NCBI GenBank assembly: GCA_947034895.1
Contig: OX344764.1
Location: forward strand, 57,641,348-57,705,347
Length of the DNA stretch: 64,000 nt
Source of the DNA: Rhytidiadelphus loreus
Taxonomy: Eukaryota; Streptophyta; Bryopsida; Hypnales; Hylocomiaceae
Reading direction: 5' to 3'
Shown here: piece by piece, positions 35,533 through 49,529 of the stretch
Position numbering within the stretch: position 1 is the first letter of the stretch
How the letters are laid out: each line of letters starts with the position of its first letter
Notes under the pieces: generated by a model
Databases searched by the model: none
What the model saw: the letters and a program-made list of their open reading frames with translations, nothing else
What the model was told of the DNA's origin: nothing
Position numbers and translations under genes: made by a program

Positions 35533-38500
35533 AGTACAAACACCAATAATTATATTTGCCCTTGTCTTCTAAATGTTGGATCTATAACCACGGAATGAAG
35601 CTTTACATTTGAATTGAATTCTTGCACGTGAATTTCCAACACAATATTTTTAATAGATGAAGGCATGAATACACCATGTATAATAAATTTTACATAAATT
35701 TTGGTGAAGATTTGAATTTACTATGGTATTTTGAAGAGTTTGTTTGAAAATTCACATTAAATACAAAATGTATTGAAAAATCCAATTTTTGTACTACACA
35801 CTATGAATTTTACAATGAAAAACATCACCATGGATGAAAATCATCTGTGTTGTTAAAATTAGAAAAAAATTAACTACACCATGGTAATAGGTGTTGAACT
35901 TGTTACAACAGTGACTTAATCAATTTTGAGAAGTTTTGGGATATTCAAAATTTAGTGAAAACTAGACTTTGAAAGCTATATTTTGGTAGTTGGAAAGAAA
36001 TGAAAAAAAGACAATTATATTAACCTCATTTAAATTTTGGCAGAAATACCAAGAAAATTCAAAATGCATTGCACTAAGATCCATTTTCACTCCATTTTCT
36101 AGCATATATGACTTGTATAAATCCAAAAATCCAAAAATCATCCAAATGATACCAAAAAATCCTTCAAGAATAAGCAAGACCATCCAAATCCTTGAGTTTG
36201 AACCAAGTTATAGATGAAAATCATCCATTCTTCATTCTCAAGTAACCATGCAAAATTACTAAAGTGCCACAAAATGTCACCAATGGTGTTGTAGGGTTAA
36301 GGTATGCCACACTATTGTAGCATGTACCCCCTTGAGGATTGAGGACGTTCTAAAATAACTCAAACATGGAGAAACAATATAAAACATAATAAGAAGTGGA
36401 CTCATATTATTTTGACAAAATTATATATTAGTTGTGAGCTTTTAAGATATTATGACAAAATTATGTATTAGTTGTGATGCACACTCCAATAGTGCCATTG
36501 ACACATCCTCCAATGCTTGGTGCTTTGTTTATTCAAATAAGTTCTATTTAGGCTTCTTACATAGCTATAATGGAGTCATTTTTTGAATGGCACAGATAGA
36601 TAGATAGATAGCCACTAGTTAAAGGGCGACGTACTTTCTTACTTAGTTATTCTTGTGATCATTAAACATCAAGAATAAAACAAATTGTGATTTTTGAAGT
36701 GTTGGTCAAATGCCACAATTTGAATTTTCATGTATTTGTCCACTTTTGGATGCACATATTTCTTGTTTATAATTTGCATGCATATACATGTTTGATGCAT
36801 TTTCTATGAATTATTGAGTTCTTTATAGTGCCATAACCTCAAAAATTCAATTTTGTAATTATTAAAGGACTATGGTCATGAAGAATTGCCACATGGAATT
36901 TTTTTGACACTTGAGGCTATGGCACTATAATTGCTTGTTGAGGGTAGTGGTCCTAAAAATGAGGCTCTTAGACCATCAAAATTGCCTTCTCTAATTTTTT
37001 TTTCAAATTTCCCCCTTCCTATTTAGTATTTTATACAACAATCCACCATTTTGCTTTCATTGCCTATAAAACACATTTATAATTCTATTGAGTTGAAGTG
37101 CAAAGGTTTATCAAATTTTCATAGTAACAAGACTAGATAAATTCTACATATGGTTTGTTGTTTTGTTTTAAGAAAATGAATATTTAGATGCTTATATCTT
37201 TAGAAAATAGAAAAAATTCAATAGGCTATATAAAAAGACTATGAATTTTCAAATTGATGAAAATATATTTATCAAAAGTCAACCTTAGTCTCTTATATTC
37301 AAAAGACTTGCATTTTAGGTAAATATCTAGATAAGACATTTTTCCAAATATGTCATAATTTGGTGTTATTACCTTAACAATGTCTACATGTCTCCATTTG
37401 CGATTATGTAGGCCAACTAAATTCTTTTTGATGAATTTTCACCAAAATATTACTCTATTTAGTCATTGTCTACTTTAAACCCTCAAGGTTTCTAATGATC
37501 AAAATGTTTTTTTATGCATTTTGGGACAAGCTCCTATGAATGCAATTCTTGACAATATTTTTTGAAACTTTTAAGTAGAGTGGTGATTTCTTTTGGCTTT
37601 CCAATGAAGTCATTTTGCAAACAAACAAGTTTGTGGTTAGAGATTTGTATTTTTGTTTCATTTCTTTGAACTTGTGGGTAGCTAATTTTTTTTTTAAAGA
37701 TTGAAAAAAGTTCTCATAGAATTGTTCCATATCTAAGTTACTAGGAAATTTACACTCATTCCATTCTAATGAGTGAGGTAAAAGATATGAGGTATTTTCT
37801 TTTGTGGGTAGTCATGAAATTTTTTGCCCCAAAATAACTATGAGATTTGCCTTTTAATCCTTATTGGACATTCCATGTTTTTGCTTGGTTAAACTTCATT
37901 AGTTTTCTATAATAGAATACACTTGTCAAAAATTTGATAATTGTCTTATATATTTTAATTCATCCAAATTTTAACTTCATTTTTTCACAATTGAAAACAT
38001 TCAAAAGAATTTAATAGTATTTTTTGAATTAGTTTTTTAATAAAAATTGTAGTAATTACAAAATTATTTTAAATTATTATAAAGATTTTAGCAATAATAG
38101 AGATAATAGTGATAAATATTATGGTGTAATTGGTGTACTCCTTGAAACTCTTACTAAAAATAAATTTGATAGAAAAGTTTAAGAGTGCTATATTTTAATT
38201 TTTCAAGATGCTACTTTCAAAGTGTCACAATAATTGAAATGGAATAAAAATTATTTTATTGGAGCTACATTTTTATAGTCAAGTTTAAAGACATTTAAAA
38301 TCACGAATTATGTGGAATTTAGGGTTGACTTTTTACCATGCCCCTTGGGCTTGGTTAACTCGATTTTCACAATTTTAGAAAACCAAAACGTGTAAAGAAT
38401 TTAGATGGTTTCCTCTACAATATTTTCACTAGTCTAACTAGGACATTCAATTCTATCTTTGATTTAGCAATTTTTTTATTTTTATTATCTAATACATTGT

Positions 38501-39420
38501 TTCAAGTAATGATAATTTAAGAGAAGAAAATTCAATTTTTTTTCTTGAATTTTTAATATAGATTTCCAATGCAATTTTTTAATATAATAAAAGATTCTTT
38601 AAATAGCAAATGAAAATTTACTGTTTTTACTTTAAAAAGTTTCAAAGTTGAAACTTTATCTTTGGGAACAATTTGGAAGATTTATTGCACTACTTTGATG
38701 TTGAAGATGCTAAAGAATTAGGGTCTAAAATTTGGTAAAGTTGTAGACATTCTAGTTAGGTATAAGATGCTCCAGTTAGAAGTGGCAAAAGAGATCACAA
38801 TTTTGACTACTAGTAGTCAATCTTTTTTTGCCCATGACCCCCCTAAAAGCTGCAAAGATTTGTTTTGTGGCAATTTTGCTCCAAAACTCTGAGAGAGCTT
38901 TGGAGGTTACTCTAAAGAAAATTGAGTGAAAAATAGATGGAATTGACAAATTATTCTAAAAAAAAATTAGATTTGAATGAAAGTTATTAGTAATAGATAA
39001 TATTATGGATGAACATTGACATCCATTTTTCCCTTACTTGCATGCAATTCCTAGGTGTAAGTCTATGCTCTTCCAACTAGAAAACTAAAGAAATTGGCTA
39101 ATATTATATGTAGAGGTCAAGAAAGCATGCCTTTAGGAGTGGATTGCATTTGGAGGGAAGATAAACACCTTAAAATATTTTTTAGGAAATTTTCTTAGAA
39201 AGAAAAATGGAATTGGCGTCTAATCTAAGTCAAAAAATATTAACAAATTTTTCTGATTGAAACATAATGGTTAAAAAAACATTCGCCTCCTGAAATGTAC
39301 ACTACAGATACATTGATGGTGCATTTAAGGAAGCAAACTGTACCTCTACATTAAAAGGCGCTTTTAGGACCTCCTACCTCAGGCCCTTACTCCAAATGCC
39401 ACCCACATTTATACTAATAA

Positions 39421-41592
39421 CTCACGGAGACAGATAAACCTCTGATTTCAAATGAATGAGGTACCGTGCCCCTATTACCACAACCGGAACAGGCGATCCC
39501 GGTGACCGCGGACGGGGCGACCCAACCCAGCCCGTGGACCCGCGAGAGAATGGCGCGCCATTGATGGAGGCCCCACAGCGTCTGCTGCCACAGCCAGGAG
39601 CAGCGCAGACAGACCCGAAAGAAAGCCATCTTTGGGCTTCCGTTGCGTCCGTCGTCGTTGTCGTCGCCTCAAGGCTCTCCTCCGACCTCTGACCGCCATA
39701 GCTAGCTGACTCCCCGGCCATTGTCCGCCATTTCTTGCACAGCTAGCACACCAGCAGGAGAAGGAAGACGAGAGCTAGAGAAGGAGAAGGTCGGAGGACA
39801 ATATTGCGATCGTTTCCAGCTTCTAATTTTGCGGCATTGCAGTCTTTCATGCTGTAGTTTAGTCTAGGGACTGGCTCTGGCGGGACTAGGCCGGAAAGCT
39901 CTGCCCGAGGAGGAAGGACGGGAGCTAGACGGGAGCTTAGGTCGAGGCTCGAGCCTCTGCGCCTAGGAGGTGGTTAGTTGGTGTTCCGTTTGCGTTGGTG
40001 ACGGGAGCAGGCGCGGCTCTCGCTGCTAGCTTGGAAGGCTCAACAAGTTAAGTAGGGCAAGGACTTGCAATGCAGGCGCTGCGCTATGAGAGGTGAGACG
40101 CAGGGACTTTCTATCTCGTTGTATATTTTTCTTTGGCTGTTGGAGAGGTCTGCATTGCTGCTGGCTAGCTTCATTCGTTCTCTGCAAGTCCATTTATGCG
40201 GAGCTGGAACGGCGTTTGGTCTATCTTTTTAGTGTTGTTCGTTAATAGACAAACGGAGGGGAGAGAAGGAACTGAAGACGAAATAGTAGCCAGTATTAGT
40301 CTTGAGAAACGACGGTAATGTCCATATCAAGTATGCTTGAATAGAAACTGACAGAATTAATGAGTTCGAGTTTGTAGTGTGCACGTAGTTGGTGGCATTG
40401 TGCGAGGGCACGCTCTGCTTTAAAGACTTCGGTCCTCTGTGTGGAGGCGATGGTTAATTTCATTCTCCGAGCAGTCGTTCGTGTCGTTGTCTGCTTGTCT
40501 GAGACCTTTAAGGCTGACGCTGACATTTCTGAGTGTTAATGCTGATTGCATTAAGTATGTGTCGTTCCTAGCATCGGTTACTGCTTCTTTTGAATATTGC
40601 GATATTTTTGTCTCGTGTGAACTATCTATTAATGCAGAGACTGAAAGTTAATAATGCTGGCGAATTTGCAGGTTGCAGGTATTCATACGTGGCTGTCGAA
40701 TTTCAGATTTCTCCTTCTGCAGTCTACATTCCTCTTGGGACTCTTCGACGGTTGCTTTAAATTTGGAGACATTCTGGGAGAACATGGCATAGCTAGTGCG
40801 CTTGCTGGTGATAGAGTACATGATTGGCAAATCGGCCGTTCAGGATGCCGTCGGAATATGGCTTTGGTCCAGATCTTTAATCTTGTACCTCTTAAAGAAT
40901 AGGGAGGCTATCGACTACTGAAAATGGAAATGGAAATGGCTACTTAAGAAATGCAATTCCGAGATTCCGTTCAGTAACGTTTTGGATTCTTCAGGGGATA
41001 GAAATTGAAGACAGACGGGAATAAGTACTAGGGCATTGGCTGAGTTGGAGTAAGAAACTTCAGACAAAATTTTCAAGATATCGATGGAAGGACAGAGCGA
41101 CCTGTCGTGGAATATTCGCCTTCATTGGATGTTGTATGAACAATGGAGTCCAGGAATTGGCGAGGAGATATGACTGCAAAATGTTCAGATCATGACCTCT
41201 GGACTTTCTCTGTTGTTTATAAGGATGACAGTGAAGGTCTTGACGAAAATGAGGAGCCCAGATTACAGCTCTTCCATGGTGCTGACAGAGAATTCTGATG
41301 GTGCATCTGACTTGTCCCACGAGATTTGAGTGAAGTCCTTCAGCACAGAAATTCCAGTTACGCACGACACTTTAATTTGGATGTATACAAATAGTGCGAA
41401 CTTGAAGGCAAGAGTTCCGGATGCTGACTAAATGCCAAATTTCAATATTGAGCCATGTGCTGAGCCGCCATTTCATTCTGGAATTAAGCTAGGTCCCACG
41501 CCAAAATAATTCTCGTTTTCCACAGCAGAACGGATGGGAAGGATAGAAGAAAAGTGTCAAGGGAGATCTCTTGAAGACTGGTGAGAGCCATC
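39421..41592 (+). promoter_or_regulatory. GC-rich promoter and leader region of the ALE2-like gene
   Basis: Base composition jumps to GC-rich at about 39460-40080. A possible upstream exon ends at AG|GTGAGA near 40091; it contains a short upstream ATG frame (MQALRYER) that does not join the receptor frame. Most of 40092-41592 would then be a leader intron. Transcript data would be needed to place the start. Confidence 0.4.
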
Positions 41593-44500
41593 ATGCGCTG
41601 CAATGCCTGCATATTTGCAGGGTTGCTTACTGTGCTGCTCATGGCTACCAATATATCCAGGCTTGGGCATGGTATTGTGCCGTCCCCTCCAATCTATTCG
41701 TTCGTGATTGTCAGAAATTTTCTCACTTGTCACTACCTGTCTTGCGCTATAAGAGGGTGAGTTGGATGGTTTCTTGGACAAAATAATTGCACATCCATTC
41801 AGTTGCATACTTAATTAATTGTCTTGAGTCGAGGGTGTTGCTTAGTAATAAGCCACATGAGTCACTAGTGTATTTGCTGTATTGCTTGAGCACAATGCTT
41901 TAGTGATATCCCCTATTTTTCACGAGAAAATTGCCATTACATGATGGTGTTCCCCACTAATACAGCTGCTGGAGTTTAGAATGCATTTTGTTCATGTTCG
42001 AGACCCAACAATGTTACGTTCTCAGGCTAGGAAATATTGTTTTTGTGATTAATGTTCAGTCATTTACATATATTGTCGGACATCTTCGAGTCCAAGTATG
42101 TTAGTGTATTATTGTTCTACCAGTTTTACGTGCGAAATTTTTTGTATGCATTCTCATTACGTACTCTATGTTGATCAGCGACTTCGTCCTCTTAAAGATG
42201 CGAAATAGGGATAGACTTGCACCTAAACATTCTGATTAAATTTCGATTGTTCACCTAGAATTCATCTAATTTTGGACTCATTTATCGTCTTGCATTTTGC
42301 TGCAGCCACGCCATATCCAGCGGCGGATGAACCTTCTCCTAAGGTTCCTCCTGCAGCCCAGAAATTTCTTTCAGGCGCTCCCTCCTTCCCATCTTCTGAT
42401 GATTTGCCATCTGGTAATTTAGCGATGCATCCACGAGCATCTGAAATTTTGCATCTGCAACCTGCGGTAGCACCGCAGGTTCTGAATCTGCAGCAGGTAG
42501 ACTCTTCGTTAGCAGCTTCACCTGGAAGACACCGCCATCCAAATCGGACAAGGTCTAGAAGGCCGATTCCAGCCCCTTCTCCAAGAGCACGAGGGCGTCA
42601 TCGTCCCCGACGCGGAGGTCAGATGATTTGGAAAGATCACTAAATGGTCTAAAACTATTTAAAAAAAACAAATCTCTGGTATCAATATAATTAATGTGCA
42701 TTGATGCCTACTCTACTTGTTGCATTACTTATTGAAGTTTTTTGCTTGATCTATTGACTTTCTGAGGATTCATGAGGTTTACAGTGGTCCAATTTTCTGC
42801 CTTTCGACTCATCAGAATGTTTGATTGATTTTGGATGGCAACAGCGCCAGCTCCAGCTCCAGTGTTCGCCCCGATGCCACCGATAATTTCTGCTCCGCCT
42901 CCAAATAATACTCAAGGTACAAAGATTTTCTAAGAATTCTTTCTGCACTATTCGTTGCATTCCGTTTTGAATTATGTTCTGTGGAATTATTTTCGATTGT
43001 GTTATGTCTCTGGATTAGCTACTGAATCATAGAGAGAGTAGTGAGTCGCAGAATTGACCGAGACTAAATGACATTTAAGACTATGACGTACTATCAATTG
43101 CAAAATCAAGCAGACGATAACTATGCCAAGAATTTTCTAAATGTCCCAACAGATTGCAAAGAATGTGAAGACGGATATACCACCGCGCCAGCGGGTGCTC
43201 CTTGTGGATGCGTAATACCTATGACTACAAGTTTACAATTAGCAATCAGTCTTGAAAAACTATTTCCGCTGGTGGCTGTATTGGCTACGGAACTTGCCGA
43301 GAGTCTTTTCCTACAACAAAGCCAAGTGCGAATCATGGGGGCGAATGCGGTTGCTCAGTTCCAGGACAAGACGGATGTGACTGCCCAGTTTGTTCCTTTG
43401 GCAACGGCTTTTGATAACACTACTGCAGTGCTTCTAGCTTCACAAATCTGGGAGCGCAGATTGAAACTCAACGAAACACTTTTTGGTCATTACCTGGTCA
43501 TTTCAGTACGCTATCCAGGTAACAACTTCATAAGCATCAGTTTACCGATGTTCTAGAATCTATTTGCCAGGTTTTTGTACCAGATAGTATCGTGTTTTCT
43601 CGAACAACTGAGGATAAGTACGAAGAATAGTATTTGATAGAAACATCTGCCGTGAAGTCTGTCTCAAATATTTTGTTGAACTGTTTGAATATGTGAGTAT
43701 TGATGTGATGTGATTCATTGTGGAAGGCAGGGCGTTGAACTTGTCTAACTGTTTCCTACAGGAAGCTCTTCGCTGTTCATCTTTTTATTTCTGTATTTTT
43801 CCATCAATACGCACTCTTGGCTTGAATTTATTTTGCAGGCCTGCCACCTTCACCACCTTCTCAAGCTGAGCCAGATTCTGCCCTTCCGCCATTGAGCAGT
43901 GGAGGGGCTGCTCAGCGACCGATTGGAGTGGGCCTCAATAATGTTGGTCACAAGATGAGTAGTGCAAAAGTCGCTGTGATTGCCCTAGCATCGACGATGG
44001 GTGCAGTGATCAGTCTTGGTGTTATCTGGCTAATAATGCTGAAATGTAACAACCGGGTCCAGTCACTGGAAAAGGCCACGGAGCTCAATTATCCTTCAGC
44101 CTTGAAGCGCCCTTCTCGTTCAGGTACTCTTAACTTCTCATTTGAAATTGGAACCGCAATCTAAGGGTTGAAGGTTTCAGTTCTTTACACGCAAACGTCG
44201 CTGGAGGTGCAAGTGTGACAACCGGCACTGGAAGGAGCAACCCCCCTTTTCAATATGATGCTATGAGAATGCCATCGAGGCAGAATACAATTGCCAGTGG
44301 CAGAGGGGTGTCGTTCTTGCTCCATTTTTGCCATTCTGATTATCAAAGCGTCATCTAGCAATCATTTTAAGAGACCGAGGGGTCTCACAAGTGCAACATA
44401 ATGAAAAATAATGTGTAATAGTAAGAGGCAGAGATTGCAATGCAGTCTGCCTCTTACGTTGAAAGATGCACACTTTTATACTGCTAAAGCTTTGCTACTA

Positions 44501-46367
44501 CGATATAGTGTGCATTTACTGCCTCAAAAAGATAATTTATGTGGTTTCTGTGCGTTCACAGGAGGAATTTCTGTAGTATCCGGAAGCTTTCAGTCAGCTG
44601 CATCGTTCTCAGGTGAATCGAGCATGCCGGGGTACACAGGAACTGCCAAGTGTTTCTCGCTGGCTGAACTCGTCAGAGCAACTGAGAACTTCAAACCTGA
44701 AAACGTCGTTGGACAGGGAGGCTTTGGGACGGTCTATCAGGGGAAATTGGATGACAGAACACCTGTAGCTGTGAAAGTATTAACTCGCGGGGATCAGCAA
44801 GGAGGTCGAGAGTTTGTTGCTGAAGTGGAGATGCTGAGTAGATTGCATCATCGAAACCTTGTCAAACTCGTTGGCATTTGCACAGAGGACATTCGATGCT
44901 TGGTATATGAGCTCATTCCCAATGGCAGTGTCGAGTCGCATTTGCATGGTAAGCACTAATAGCCTTCAATAGCAGGTTCTATAAGACTCCTTTCGACCCA
45001 TAGCTTTAGGCTTTCAGATATCTTTGGAAATTCTATCACAGTCGTGGTTAAGAGTTCCAAGAATCCTGAGTACTTGCTAAGAATGCGTACCTTGTAGTAT
45101 TTGCCATCTCCTGTCTTGGTTTCTAATTCATGAATTCTTCTTGCTTCTTTGCCGACCTATTTATTGTCTCATTTGCAGGGATAGACAAATATATTGCGCC
45201 ACTAGATTGGGAGGCCAGGCTGAAAATTGCACTGGGATCAGCAAGGGGTCTAGCTTATCTTCACGAGGATTCGAATCCGAGAGTGATACATCGAGATTTC
45301 AAAGCTAGCAATATTTTATTGGAAATGGACTGCACTCCTAAAGTATCCGATTTTGGCCTGGCCAAGGCAGCAGCTGAAGGAGGGCATAGTCAGCATATAT
45401 CCACTCGCGTCATGGGTACTTTTGGGTGAGTTCTGGTCTAGTCAAGAACTAATTAATTTCCAGGAATTAGAATTGCTGTAACCTAGCTTGTCACAGCTGT
45501 GGAGGTTCCTTGTTTTTCCTCGATGGTTAGTGCCTCCTAGCTAGCAGATGTGGATATTAATTGTCGCTGTAGTGGATATACCTTCCGACGATTGAACGAA
45601 CCGTAACATGGCATGGATGCTTTAAAATTCGCAGGTACGTCGCCCCTGAATACGCCATGACCGGCCACCTCCTCGTGAAGAGTGACGTATACAGCTATGG
45701 GGTGGTCCTTCTCGAACTTCTCTCCGGGAGGATGCCTGTGGACATGGATAACCCCGAAGGGCAGCAGAATTTGGTCACATGGGCGCGTCCTCTGCTCACA
45801 ACAAAGGAAGGGTTGGAGATGTTAGTCGATCCAGACCTTCAGGGCGATTATCCATTTGACGACTTCGCCAAGGTGGCTGCCATTGCTTCCATGTGTGTCC
45901 AGCCTGAAGTATCGCACAGGCCATTCATGGGCGAAGTCGTGCAAGCTCTGAAACTGGTCTACAACGACTCCGACGTCTGTGAGTCTCATCCGGGGGACTA
46001 TTCCCCCGACCTGACCAAATTCGGGGCCAGCAGCGACCCCCGAGCACGGTTTCTGCCGGATTCCTCGTTCCTCAGCAGCGACTACGACTCCGGGCCATTG
46101 TACAGCAGGGACCTCGATGCGCGGCCCATATCGGCCTCAGCTACATTCTCAGATTCGGGTCGCCCTGGTAAGCAGCTCTCCGGATCTTTTCGTCGCCAGA
46201 GTAATTCCGGCCCTCTCAAGACCTCTACCGGACACAAGCCACCCGCCTGGTACAGGTTGAGGGCATCCAAAGCAGTCACGAAGAGTGATCATGGAGCTGC
46301 TGTCAATGGTGGGCACAATCATCATGTTCACCATGCACCTAGAGAATACGCAACGCATTGGCCATAA
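41593..46367 (+). CDS. Receptor-like serine/threonine kinase, ALE2-like
   Basis: Eight coding exons: 41593-41671, 42306-42617, 42845-42916, 43153-43518, 43839-44123, 44562-44948, 45179-45425 and 45635-46367. Phases close, giving 826 aa. Residues 1-26 form a signal peptide ([20 protein letters not shown]). A Pro/Ala-rich ectodomain follows, then the ALE2-family ectodomain around [27 protein letters not shown] and [11 protein letters not shown] (about 155-276), and a transmembrane segment (about 320-344). The kinase domain has GQGGFG (422-427), VAVK with K443, HRD (538-540), DFG (558-560) and [10 protein letters not shown], so it should be catalytically active and of the RD type. The tail is Ser/His-rich, ending YATHWP. 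ALE2 in Arabidopsis acts at the cell surface in epidermal and cuticle development; a non-seed role here is not known to me. The first exon is my choice because it supplies the signal peptide in phase. Confidence 0.88.
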
Positions 46368-47241
46368 GCTAGAGGATTGATATCTCAAGAACTAACTAGT
46401 CATATCATAGTAAGGGCCTTTGTGAAGCTCGCTTGAGTTACCACTTAATTGCAAGGTGGGCACTCTAGCTATTTCCGGATAGGGTAGGTGCTTGCAGAGA
46501 CTCGCTACACATAGGAGTCCCCACGTTTCAAATTTGAACCATGCCAGGTTGACACTTTGGATCGTCCCAATCATCATTCTTGACAGAGGTACACGCCCAA
46601 TTCACCATTAGAATTACTTTTCATTTTCATTTTAGAGTCCTCAATCATTCCGTATGAACTCACTGCCAAACCCATCCCTTGTTCCTTACAATGACGAAGC
46701 AACGCAAATTCTTTAATCAATCTGGGCCGGACTTTCATTTGAGGCAGCAGTCACATGATCATACATGTGAAAAACGTAACAGCTCCTGGAAGCGATTTGT
46801 TTTCCAATCAGTGTAGAGTGGGCAGTAGCGATAGATTTCCCAATCTCGTGATACAGACGCCTGGTTACAGACGCCTGGTTGCAAAGAGAAGCTCTGCTCA
46901 TCACAGTTTGAATAGGGATGCTCTGTCTCATTTTTCTTAGTAAGTTGCTTGATTTCATGTAGGCTGGTGCAAGTAATCAATTTGAATGTGGGATTTTCCA
47001 TTCCTTTTCCGTCGGAATGTGACTTTCCGTTCCGTTTCATTTCAAGTAAAATTCACTTCATTTTTCGTGAGTTTATTGTTTACAGACATTCGTTTTGTTT
47101 CTGAAATCTCATTTACATTCGTGGCTTTGTATTTCATGTTCAGTAGTGAATTTTCATTTCATTTCAATTTCAGTTTTAGAAGTTTCAGTTTATCATTAAT
47201 GTCAATTTGAGACTTGTCAAAAATCTGAAAGCTGCATCTTC

Positions 47242-48095
47242 TTAACCCCTAAAGGTAGGAGACTATTTTTTCACCAAAAACGCTCCCAAACTGCCCTTTT
47301 AGATGAAAAACATTTTTGGACACATTTAACTGTAAGATCTTGTAGTAAAATAGTTTGAAAAGATGTGAAAAAAATTTCAGAATTTTCCACCATGTAGATT
47401 GCAAGATATTAACGTTTGAAGTGACAAAAATCCTTTTTTGTCCCTGTGAAAATACGGGCAGCTGCACTTCACAAGTTCACATTTGTATGAAAAAATGTCC
47501 AAAATGGTGGTTATTCTTTGGATTCATTCCTCAAGTCAAGTTGGCTACATGCTTCAAAAAAATTTAGATCATTTGGAATTGCATAACATATAGGAAAAAA
47601 GTAGTAAGTAGAAAGAAGTACAAAGTGATTCAAAACACTAAATTGTTGAGAATTTTTATTTTTTTCAAAAAATATAAAAGAATTGAATTAAATAGAGGAC
47701 TCCAAAGTTTATTTTCGAGTAGGGAATCCATAACTACCTACAAACTAGAACACCTCATAACTTTCATCTCATAAATCAAAATGGAATGATTCAAATCTTT
47801 TCATGTATATATAAATCTAGAAAACCAATCTCAAATTTTTATTTTTTTTAAAAGTGAATTTTAAAGAAGTTTTTTGGGCTGCCAAGGCTACCATTCGAAC
47901 ACTGAAAATTACATATCATGCAATAACATTTGAACCATGTAGTCAAAAGTTATGAAAATTGTTGTGCCTTAAAGCTACTCCTTGGGTACACATTGTGTGA
48001 AATTTTTAAAGAAAAAAAATAAAAAGTCTATCTATAGTGAGCTACCGAAAATTGCTATGTTGCCAAAAAACCTTGTTTGGTCCTTTAGGGGTTAA
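47242..48095. mobile_element. TTAA-flanked element, long class, copy 4 (best preserved ends)
   Basis: TTAACCCCTAAAGG at the left and CCTTTAGGGGTTAA at the right are perfect 14-bp inverses, 854 bp apart end to end. The interior has no open frame above background. Confidence 0.8.
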
Positions 48096-48873
48096 ACCAA
48101 ATTGAGTCCAATTAAATATAAATATAAATAATGTGTCTATTTAAAGCAATTAAAATTATGCAGAGAATATTTTAGAATATTTGAATGATATAAAAATATG
48201 CTAAATATAGACTACAAAAGTGTTTAAAGTGACCATCCTAAAGTCCTTAATGTCTTAAATTCCCGTAAAAGTTGATATCATCTCACATGGATATCATCAC
48301 TATGACTATGAATATGAAAGCGTACACAAGCAACCAAGTGAAGGCTTAATTCACAAAAATTCAAAGAACCTTGGCTCTTCTAGACAAAAGTGTGAAAATA
48401 TAAATTAGAAGTAAATATTGTGACCAAGGAAATTCCATTTATTTCCACAAAGGTGAAATTAAGATCATGTAGTTATAATTGTTTTTGTTTACATTTTTAC
48501 CATTGAAACCTCTTGAGACAAAAGTGACTATTTTTTGGCATTTGGGGGGTTCAAAATACAATGAAATTTTAACATCTAGGGTTCAACATCCAATCCAACA
48601 TTCAAATGGAAAATTTAATTCTTATTTCCAAATCATTGTAATTATTTCACATAATTTTTCTAAACTATAAGGGTTTGGGAGAAGAAAGGGGATTGCCTAA
48701 CATACCATTAACAATCATGCTTCTAAGGTAAGATCACTCATTATTGAGCATGTATCCAAATACACGTCCTAATAAATTAAGATAATAAATAGATATTCAT
48801 CATGAAATGTTCCACTAAAGAATATTAAAACTGAAGCGCAAATTTGAAAATCTATTGATCAAACTTTCACCTC

Positions 48874-49162
48874 CAACGATGCTAACACATGAGCCTAACT
48901 ACAAGCCTTAAGTCTAGGTGTAAGTAGGTACCCTATAATTATTGAAGGTGTCTATAACATACATACTTATAATACAAGTACCCTATAACTATGGAAGGTA
49001 TTTATAACATAGGTACCTATAACATTGACACCTATAATACAATTAGGCACCTATAAGATAAACATTCTATAACCATGGAAGGTGCTTATAACATAGGTAC
49101 CTACAACATAGGAGTCTAGGCTCATGGGCTCAAGATTCTAGGCTCACATACTAGCAACTGTG
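48874..49162. mobile_element. Mutator-like non-autonomous element, 289 bp
   Basis: Ends CAACGATGCTA-ACACATGAGCC and, inverted, CACAGTTGCTA-GTATGTGAGCC. Flanks CTTTCACCTC and CTTTCACATC form a 10-bp duplication with one change. The interior has TAGGTACCTATAACAT-type units as in 15558-16080, in the other orientation. Confidence 0.8.
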
Positions 49163-49529
49163 CTTTCACATCTTATAACTTTTGCACACAATATTCAAAT
49201 ACTACACATAGACTTCACTTGAGCATAGATAAAATTTGTCAACAAGTGAATTTTTTTTTCAAACCTCACTAACACACAACAATGGTTGTTAAGAAATTTG
49301 ATCAATAATAGGTGGTTCCATGATTTGGACATGGGTACTTTTTACAAGATTTAGACTTACAAGACAAATAATTGAATTTCAAATCTACACTAAAGTAAGT
49401 ATACTAAAAACAAACAAACAAAGAAAATGGATATTATGCACTACAATCCTACATTTAGGGACAACGATCATACAACAATAATATATTGTGTCGATTTTTG
49501 ATGCACTATTTGTATTGATTATACCTATT

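Larger units (their letters stand above)
23569..39420. other. Gene desert, about 16 kb, AT-rich, transposon-derived
   Basis: No supported host gene on either strand. Recognised content: decayed TTAA-family text (about 26100-26450), an inverted-repeat cluster (28930-29110), a foldback (30199-30352), a long TTAA element with a nested element (31190-33326), two copies of a GGCAAGTG-type repeat (33492 and 35083) and a short TTAA element (35314-35532). The rest, including 36000-39400, holds nothing I can name. Confidence 0.5.

Noticed and set aside
23569..39420. Possible LTR retrotransposons or CRISPR-like arrays in the gene desert
   Set aside because: I found no direct long terminal repeats, no reverse-transcriptase or integrase motifs and no regularly spaced short repeats.
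39422..39721. Minus-strand 99-aa and 74-aa frames in GC-rich DNA
   Set aside because: Arg/Ser-rich composition with no domain; they fit the GC-rich promoter and leader of the ALE2-like gene better.
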